A DNA stretch of 33,273 nucleotides from Acidobacteriota bacterium (GTDB taxonomy: Bacteria; Actinomycetota; Acidimicrobiia; Acidimicrobiales; CADCSY01), in assembly GCA_019510095.1 (NCBI GenBank), contig JAEKLB010000064.1, forward strand, positions 1 through 33,273, in the 5' to 3' direction. Below the pieces are notes generated by a model. It saw only the letters and a program-made list of their open reading frames with translations. It did not search any database and was not told the DNA's origin. The translations under genes were made by a program, and so were the position numbers. Position 1 is the first letter of the stretch. Every line of letters starts with the position of its first letter. Of the stretch, positions 28,082-33,273 are shown one piece after another.

Positions 28082-29517
28082 GACGCCACGACCACCCGCT
28101 GGCCAGCCGCCAACCCGGGCCCGTCGACCTGGACCAGCCCGGACTGGTCGTCGAAGATCCCGGTCGTCACGCCGACCAGCTCGTGGGTGCCGCCGGGCGC
28201 GGCCACCTCGACTGCGTAGCCGCCGCCGGCGAGGGCCAGCAGCGCAGTGGTCGGCACGGCGAGCACCTGGTGCGCCGCGTTGTTGGTGATGTTCACCGTG
28301 ACCGGTGCCTGATCCAGCGATCCAGCCGGCGACGCTTTGGTGAGGGTGACCACCACGTTCAGCGTGGCCGAGGTGTTGTCGTTGCCACGACCAGGCGGCG
28401 TCGTGTCGGTGGCCACCGTGCCGACCGCGGTGATCGTCCCGTCGACGGTCGTCCCGTCGGGGAGGTTGACCGACACCGGGTTGCCGACCTTGACCCGCGA
28501 CGTCTGGCCGACCGGTAGGGCCACGTTCACCACGGGCGTGGTCGAGGTGACGTCCAGCACCGGCTGGCCGCCACCGACCGTGGTGCCGACCAGCGGGTGG
28601 ACCGTGGTCACGCGCACTGCCGTCGGCCCGAAGACCACCGAGCCGAGGGCCAACGTCCCTGTCCGGGGAACACCGAGCGATGCCTGGAGACGGCGGATGG
28701 CAGCAGTCGTCGCGCCAGAGAAGACGTCCGACGCCTTCAGGCGGGGGCCGAAGCCGAGCCGGACGAGCGCGTAGTTCAACGCCGCGACGTCGGCGCCGCG
28801 CGACATGCCACGGACGAACGCCCGCCACGGGATGACCGACCCCGGCAGCAGCGCTACCGGCCGGCCGTCCACAGACCACAGCGACTGCCCGGGTTGGACC
28901 ACCTGGCCCACGCCCGGTAGCACGGTGTACTTCGACGTCGGGTAGTACGCCGTGGCGGCAGCCCGGGCCGTCGCCAGCGCGGCCTGGGCGTTGGTCAACG
29001 CCAACTGGGCCGCGGCGACGTTGTCCTCATCCGTGGTCACCTTCTGCTGGTCGGCATCCACCGCCTCCTGGGTGGACGCGACATCCGCCGTGTCGTCCGA
29101 ACACAGCGTCGACGGGCTCGCCGCGGCGGCGTCACCCTCGCAGTCGTTCGCCTGCTTCTGCTGCGCGGCAGTCAGGGTCGCTTGATCGGCCTGGAGCTGC
29201 GCGGTGTCCGATGCGAGCGTCGCCTGCGCCTGGGACAGGTCGAGTCTTGCCAGAGCGACCGACTGCTGGGCCTGGCTGACGTCCTGGGGCCCGGTGCCCG
29301 CCGGCTGCACGATCGTGTACGGCCGAGCAAACCCAACCGTCCCGCTGACGGGTGTGGTCTCGGCCAGGTCGGTGAGCTGCACCGTGGCCGTCGTGACGGC
29401 GTTCGACCCCACCCCATGTTGCGAAGCGGGCCCCGTCGTCAACCTCGTCGTCACAGTCGCGCCGACCGCGATGATCGCGACGGCAATCCCCGCCGCCGTG
29501 ACCCGCCTTCGGGTCAT
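28078..29517 (-). CDS. HlyD/MacA-like periplasmic adaptor with peptidoglycan-binding domain
   Basis: 479 residues. One N-terminal helix (about 8-25), then a beta-barrel/lipoyl start (LAETTPVSGTV), a long alpha-helical hairpin (about 78-190) with C126 and C139 near its tip, the second lipoyl half (YTVLPGVGQVVQPGQSL), an inserted PG_binding_1 domain (about 238-284, RGADVAALNYALVRLGFG to AAIRRLQASLG), and a C-terminal barrel and membrane-proximal domain (about 300-479). MacA-like adaptors link a MacB permease to an exit duct. Here the peptidoglycan-binding insert suggests docking on the cell wall, sensible in a bacterium without TolC. Coupled by ATGA and GTGA to its neighbours. Confidence 0.88.
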   Translation of the reverse strand: MTRRRVTAAGIAVAIIAVGATVTTRLTTGPASQHGVGSNAVTTATVQLTDLAETTPVSGTVGFARPYTIVQPAGTGPQDVSQAQQSVALARLDLSQAQATLASDTAQLQADQATLTAAQQKQANDCEGDAAAASPSTLCSDDTADVASTQEAVDADQQKVTTDEDNVAAAQLALTNAQAALATARAAATAYYPTSKYTVLPGVGQVVQPGQSLWSVDGRPVALLPGSVIPWRAFVRGMSRGADVAALNYALVRLGFGPRLKASDVFSGATTAAIRRLQASLGVPRTGTLALGSVVFGPTAVRVTTVHPLVGTTVGGGQPVLDVTSTTPVVNVALPVGQTSRVKVGNPVSVNLPDGTTVDGTITAVGTVATDTTPPGRGNDNTSATLNVVVTLTKASPAGSLDQAPVTVNITNNAAHQVLAVPTTALLALAGGGYAVEVAAPGGTHELVGVTTGIFDDQSGLVQVDGPGLAAGQRVVVAS

Positions 29518-30092
29518 CCGCCGAGGCCGCCGGCCGAAGGCATCTGTGACTTGCAGGCGTCCATCGCCGATCGCAGCTGCGGTGAGTCCCCATCACCGGC
29601 GATGTGCACTTCCTCGCCCGAGAACGTGGGGTCAGCGAAGTCGGGCACGCCGTGGGCGCGGATGCACTTGGCCCAGTCGAGCCAAAGCTGCTGCTGGGCG
29701 GGCGTGAGCGACGTGCCGCTCTCTCCCCACCCCCCCGGCACCTGCGCATCGCAAGTCTCCGACGCGGACTGGAAGGCGGGCGAGTTCGGGTCGACGCCCT
29801 GCGTACGGAACCCGTAGCCACCACTGGGGGTCGCGACCGGATCGTGGAAGTTCGCCACCCCGTGGCTGCGCATGCACTTCGAGTACGCCTGGGCCTTCTC
29901 GAGCGGTGTCGTGGGAACAGAGGAGGTCTCCCCGTCTGGGGCGATGGTCGTGGTCTGGGCCGCTGCGACGGTGGGGACGGTCGGCGACGCGGACCCGCCT
30001 CCGCAGCCCGCGACCGCGACCCAGAACACAACGGTCACGGCGGGCCACCCCTTCGACGAACGCAATCCTCGGGCTGGCTTGCTGGAGATCAT
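29514..30092 (-). CDS. Lipoprotein with two Cys-His repeats, function unknown
   Basis: 192 residues. A signal peptide ends in the lipobox VAGC (C30), so it is probably anchored to the outer face of the membrane. After a Thr/Pro-rich linker come two repeats of about 47-50 residues, each starting KC[MI]R[SA]HGV followed by [ND]F.DP and closing with a cysteine (C73 to C114; C143 to C180). The paired cysteines may form disulfides, and the histidines might bind a metal or heme; neither is shown. It is the first gene of the export row and overlaps the adaptor by ATGA. I have seen similar unnamed proteins beside adaptor genes in actinobacteria but know no function. Confidence 0.82.
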   Translation of the reverse strand: MISSKPARGLRSSKGWPAVTVVFWVAVAGCGGGSASPTVPTVAAAQTTTIAPDGETSSVPTTPLEKAQAYSKCMRSHGVANFHDPVATPSGGYGFRTQGVDPNSPAFQSASETCDAQVPGGWGESGTSLTPAQQQLWLDWAKCIRAHGVPDFADPTFSGEEVHIAGDGDSPQLRSAMDACKSQMPSAGGLGG

Positions 30093-30116
30093 GGGTGAAT
30101 CAAGGCAGCAGCGGCG

Positions 30117-30146
30117 TTGTCAGCACGTATGTGGTTTTCGATACGT
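30117..30146. promoter_or_regulatory. Inverted repeat and candidate promoter between lipoprotein and response regulator genes
   Basis: ACGTAT (30125-30130) and ATACGT (30141-30146) form perfect 6-bp arms with a 10-bp spacer in the 86-bp divergent region. TTGTCA (30117-30122) and GATACG (30140-30145), 17 nt apart, could be a + strand promoter overlapping the right arm. A dimeric OmpR-type regulator could use this site to control both directions. The repeat is visible; the function is inferred. Confidence 0.4.
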
Positions 30147-30187
30147 CGGCAATATCCGCCGGCTCGTAGCATCGGCGCATTCGGGTT

Positions 30188-30850
30188 TTGATCGTTGAGG
30201 ACGAGCCCTACATGGCTGACGCCATACGCGACGGCCTGCGCCTGGAAGCGATAGCGGCCGACGTCGCGGGCGATGGCGACGCCGCACTGGAGCTGCTGCG
30301 CGTCAACGGCTACGACATCGCCGTCCTCGACCGCGACGTGCCCGGGCCCACCGGTGACGAGATCGCCAAGCACATCGTCGCCTCCGGCAGCGGGATGCCG
30401 ATCCTCATGCTCACCGCCGCCGACCGGCTCGACGACAAGGCCTCCGGATTCGGGCTCGGCGCCGACGACTACCTCACGAAGCCGTTCGAGCTCCAAGAGC
30501 TGGTCCTGCGCCTCCGCGCCCTCGACCGCCGTCGGGCCCGGAACCGGCCACCGGTGCGGGAGATCGCCGGCCTGCGCCTCGACCCGTTCCGCCGCGAGGT
30601 CTTCCGCGACGACCGCTACGTCGCGCTGACCCGCAAGCAGTTCGCGGTGCTCGAGGTCCTCGTCGCCGCCGAAGGCGGTGTCGTCAGCGCCGAGGAGCTC
30701 CTGGAGCGGGCGTGGGACGAGAACGCCAACCCGTTCACCAACGCCGTACGCATCACCGTTTCGGCGCTGCGCAAGCGCCTCGGCGACCCCTCGATCATCG
30801 CCACCGTGCCCGGCGTCGGCTACCGCATCAGCAGCGAGCCCGATGGGTAG
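30188..30850 (+). CDS. OmpR family response regulator
   Basis: 220 residues from a TTG at 30188. Receiver domain: acidic pair in IVEDE, phospho-acceptor aspartate in AVLDRDVPGPTGDE, and lysine in DDYLTKPFELQELVLR. The winged-helix domain has LTRKQFAVLEVLVAAEGGVVS and ends VGYRISSEPDG. The usual first strand would begin three codons earlier at an ATT (30179-30181), giving RVLIVEDE; no ATG, GTG or TTG lies between that point and an in-frame TAG at 30167. The start is thus uncertain. It overlaps the kinase gene by 8 bp and is divergent from the export row. Confidence 0.92.
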   Translation: MIVEDEPYMADAIRDGLRLEAIAADVAGDGDAALELLRVNGYDIAVLDRDVPGPTGDEIAKHIVASGSGMPILMLTAADRLDDKASGFGLGADDYLTKPFELQELVLRLRALDRRRARNRPPVREIAGLRLDPFRREVFRDDRYVALTRKQFAVLEVLVAAEGGVVSAEELLERAWDENANPFTNAVRITVSALRKRLGDPSIIATVPGVGYRISSEPDG

Positions 30851-32012
30851 GCCGACGGCGCAGGTGGGGCGCCGCTCTCGTGGCCTCAGCGTCCGGCTCA
30901 AGCTCACCCTCAGCTATGCCGCCGCCGTCGTGGTCGCCGGCGCGTTGATCCTGGCCACGGTGTGGGTCTTCATCCTGCGCTACGTCCCCGACCCCACGCT
31001 GGCCGGCCGGCGGCCGCGCGTCCCGGGCGGCACCATTCTCATCACCGGCCCCAGCCGTCGGGCCCTGCTCGACGCGTTCGTGCCCAAGATCGAGCTTGTC
31101 GTCGTGATCCTGCTCCTGTTCGGTCTCGTGGGCGGCTGGCTCCTGGCCGGCCGCATGCTGACGCCGCTGAACCGCATCACGGACGCCACGCGCATCGTCG
31201 CCGACGGGACGTACTCCCACCGGATCCGCCTCGAGGGTCGTCGGGACGAGCTTCGCGACCTCGCCGACGCCTTCGACACCATGCTCGCCCGACTCGAGGC
31301 CCACGTCGCCGAGCAACAGCGATTTGCCGCCAACGCCTCGCACGAGCTGCGCACGCCGCTGGCGATCACGCAGGCCTTGCTCGAGGTGGCCCGCAAGGAT
31401 CCGGATCGCGATGCCGCCGAGCTCGTCGAGCGCCTCCACCACGTCAATGCCCGTGCGATCGACCTCACCGAGGCCCTCCTCCTCCTCAGCCGGGCCGAAC
31501 AGCGGTCGTTCACGCGCCAGCACGTCGACCTGTCCCTCGTCGCGGAGGAGGCCGCCGAGACGCTCCTGCCCCTCGCCGAGAAGCTCGGCGTCACCATCGA
31601 GGCCGCCGGCGACGTTGCCCCCACCATGGGCTCCCACGCGCTGCTGCTCCAGCTGACGACCAACCTCGTGCACAACGCGATCGTCCACAACCTGCCGGCC
31701 CACGGCGCGGTGTGGGTCACGACCAGCATGCAGCCCGACGGAGTGGAGCTCAGGGTCGAGAACACCGGCGACCAGCTCACTCGATCGTTCGTGGCCACGC
31801 TCGCCGAGCCGTTCCTCCGCGGCACCACCCGCGTGCGCACCGACCACGCTGGCGTCGGCCTCGGCCTGGCCATCGTCGAGCGCATCACCGACGCCCACGA
31901 CGGCAACCTCACCCTCGCCCCCCGGGCCACCGGAGGGCTCAGCGTCACGGTGCAGCTGCCAGCTGCGCCAGCAACGCAGAGGGCCGGCCCCCTGACGGGA
32001 AACCGGCCCTGA
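30843..32012 (+). CDS. Sensor histidine kinase
   Basis: 389 residues from the ATG at 30843. Two transmembrane helices (about 24-46 and 83-103) flank a short extracytoplasmic loop of about 35 residues. HAMP domain about 103-155, HisKA with H167 (NASHELRTPLAITQALLEV), and an ATPase domain with QLTTNLVHNAIVHN and GVGLGLAIVERI. The small loop suggests sensing within the membrane or through a partner protein, as in kinases paired with ABC exporters. It should phosphorylate the regulator encoded just upstream. Its last codons overlap a terminator-like hairpin. Confidence 0.93.
   Translation: MGRPTAQVGRRSRGLSVRLKLTLSYAAAVVVAGALILATVWVFILRYVPDPTLAGRRPRVPGGTILITGPSRRALLDAFVPKIELVVVILLLFGLVGGWLLAGRMLTPLNRITDATRIVADGTYSHRIRLEGRRDELRDLADAFDTMLARLEAHVAEQQRFAANASHELRTPLAITQALLEVARKDPDRDAAELVERLHHVNARAIDLTEALLLLSRAEQRSFTRQHVDLSLVAEEAAETLLPLAEKLGVTIEAAGDVAPTMGSHALLLQLTTNLVHNAIVHNLPAHGAVWVTTSMQPDGVELRVENTGDQLTRSFVATLAEPFLRGTTRVRTDHAGVGLGLAIVERITDAHDGNLTLAPRATGGLSVTVQLPAAPATQRAGPLTGNRP
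31980..32010 (+). terminator. Terminator-like hairpin ending at the kinase stop codon
   Basis: AGGGCCGG (31980-31987) pairs with CCGGCCCT (32003-32010) across a 15-nt loop; the last T of the right arm is the first base of the TGA stop. No T-run follows. The stem lies at the end of the two-component operon and before an unrelated gene. Confidence 0.5.
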
Positions 32013-32271
32013 ACTGCACTTCAGATGGTGGCGGAGCCCGATACTCGCGTTAGCTCCAACCGATCGGACCTCGGCGCCCGTGGAAGCCGCGCTGCTGCTC
32101 CCACCGGCAGTTCGAGCTATCTAGCGGAGGGGCGCATCTCCCCCGGGCCGCCGGTAGCCTGACGTCGACATCCTCTTGGGAGAGTCGCCTCGCTTGGGCA
32201 GGACGGCCGTAACGGCCTCATGTCGCCCCGTGCAGGTTCGACGCCTCGACCGAGCGACTCCGAGGAGCCCC

Positions 32272-33273
32272 GTGGCCACCGCACCTCTCTCCCCTTCGGC
32301 GAGCCGTCGCGGCCCGTCCGCGGCCCTCGCGGTCGGGATCCTCAGCACCTATCCACCCACTGCCTGTGGGCTCGCGACCTTCAGCGCCGCGCTCGCTTCC
32401 GGTCTCGGAGCGGTCGGCGCCGTCGCCAGGGTCGTACGCATCGCCGACGGCGCGGTCTCCCCACGGCCGGAGGTGGTCGGCGAGCTCGTCAACGGATCGG
32501 CGGGCTCGCTCGAGGCGGCCGCTGAGCTGCTCGACCAGTGCGACGTAGCAGTGGTCCAGCACGAATACGGCGTCTACGGAGGCACGGACGGGGACGAGGT
32601 ACTGCAGGTCATGGGTCAGCTCCATGTCCCGACGATCGTGGTCGCCCACACGATCCTCCGCGATCCCACGCCCCACCAACGGTCCGTGCTCGTGGAGGTG
32701 GTCGCCACCGCCGACCAAGTCGTCGTCATGTCAGAGTCCGCTCGGGATCGGCTGTGCGCCACCTTCGACGTCGACGCCAGGAAGATCACGACGGTGCCGC
32801 ACGGCGCAGCCGTCCCCGCCGTGGCCCGACCGGGGCGAAACGGCCGCCCCAGGCTCCTCACCTGGGGTCTCCTCGGCCCTGGGAAGGGCATCGAGCGGGT
32901 GATCGATGCCCTGCCGTCGCTGAAGGACCTCCAGCCCCGACCCACGTACCTCGTCGCCGGCCAGACCCATCCCAAGGTCCTCGCCGCCGACGGCGAGTCC
33001 TATCGCAACGCCCGCATCGAGCAGGCCTGGCGAAACGGCGTCGCCGGGTCAGTGTGCTTCGACGCCGAGTATCGAGACGTGGCGTCGTTGACCGCGTTGA
33101 TCCAATCCGCCGACGTGGTGGTGTTGCCCTACGACTCGTCCGACCAGGTCACGTCCGGTGTCCTCGTCGATGCCATCGCCGCCGGCCGACCAGTCGTCGC
33201 CACGGCCTTCCCGCACGCCACGGAGCTCCTCGCCAGCGGGGCCGGGATCATCGTCGACCACGACGATCCCGAC
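32272..33273 (+). CDS. GT4-type (GT-B fold) glycosyltransferase, 3' end cut by the window
   Basis: Open frame of 334 codons from a GTG at 32272 to the window end. GAGGAG lies 4 nt before the GTG. The N-terminal Rossmann domain begins VGILSTYPPTACGLATFSAA, a typical acceptor-domain start of GT4 enzymes, with VVQHEYGVYGG around 90-100 and IVVAHTI. The donor domain begins near RLLTWGLLGPGKGIERVI; the segment DVVVLPYDSSDQVTSGVLVD to AIAAGRPVVAT contains the region that contacts the sugar nucleotide. It probably transfers a hexose from a nucleotide sugar to an unknown acceptor. The sequence before it (32013-32271) shows no other gene that I can support. Confidence 0.9.
   Translation, partial: MATAPLSPSASRRGPSAALAVGILSTYPPTACGLATFSAALASGLGAVGAVARVVRIADGAVSPRPEVVGELVNGSAGSLEAAAELLDQCDVAVVQHEYGVYGGTDGDEVLQVMGQLHVPTIVVAHTILRDPTPHQRSVLVEVVATADQVVVMSESARDRLCATFDVDARKITTVPHGAAVPAVARPGRNGRPRLLTWGLLGPGKGIERVIDALPSLKDLQPRPTYLVAGQTHPKVLAADGESYRNARIEQAWRNGVAGSVCFDAEYRDVASLTALIQSADVVVLPYDSSDQVTSGVLVDAIAAGRPVVATAFPHATELLASGAGIIVDHDDPD

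Noticed and set aside
32225-32260. tRNA T-arm-like GGTTCGA in the leader of the glycosyltransferase gene
   Set aside because: Flanking bases do not pair into a T stem, and no acceptor or anticodon arm can be folded.
32013-32271. Known riboswitch before the glycosyltransferase gene
   Set aside because: I compared by eye with glycine, TPP, cobalamin, SAM and c-di-AMP conserved cores and found none of them.

Overview
The window is GC-rich, gene-dense chromosomal DNA from an actinobacterium. An Actinomycetota of the Acidimicrobiia type is my inference, from GTG starts, a PDWY cytochrome b, a diheme QcrC, a KdpF-KdpE cluster in one row, and stop/start overlaps at most gene junctions. I see no tRNA or rRNA gene, CRISPR array, insertion sequence or phage gene.

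Bases 1-8302 hold an aerobic respiratory chain. A truncated SDR gene and qcrB lie on the + strand. They converge with a minus-strand block qcrC-qcrA-ctaC-ctaD-ctaE-(small membrane protein)-ctaG, and the qcrB and ctaG 3' ends overlap by 18 bp. Cytochrome b is therefore split from its Rieske and cytochrome c partners. Subunit II carries its own cytochrome c domain although QcrC is diheme. Just upstream of qcrC on the same strand are a GH15 glucoamylase/trehalase-like enzyme and a ClC chloride transporter with CBS domains (8314-11893).

Bases 12056-13160 hold a 34-residue ORF with a strong ribosome binding site, a 110-residue membrane protein, and a MarR regulator preceded by a perfect 17-bp palindrome. 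Bases 13197-20835 are a complete high-affinity potassium uptake cluster: an unnamed 34-residue ORF, then kdpF-A-B-C-D-E. A divergent gene (20987-21718) encodes a protein resembling the membrane region of KdpD but without a kinase.

Bases 21852-25009 hold two overlapping amidohydrolase-2 paralogues, the second lacking most of its metal and catalytic residues, then a hairpin and two tandemly duplicated VOC proteins on the other strand. Bases 25082-32012 form an export-like locus. On the minus strand are a lipoprotein with two Cys-His repeats, a periplasmic adaptor with a peptidoglycan-binding domain, a MacB-type ATPase, a MacB-type permease and a secreted Ig-like protein. A divergent response regulator and histidine kinase share its intergenic region. 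The window ends inside a GT-B glycosyltransferase gene (32272 onward).

The parts most likely to be under-described are the export locus with its two-component system, the active/inactive amidohydrolase pair, the kinase-less KdpD relative, the small ORFs, and a CtaD in which the K-channel lysine position reads leucine.
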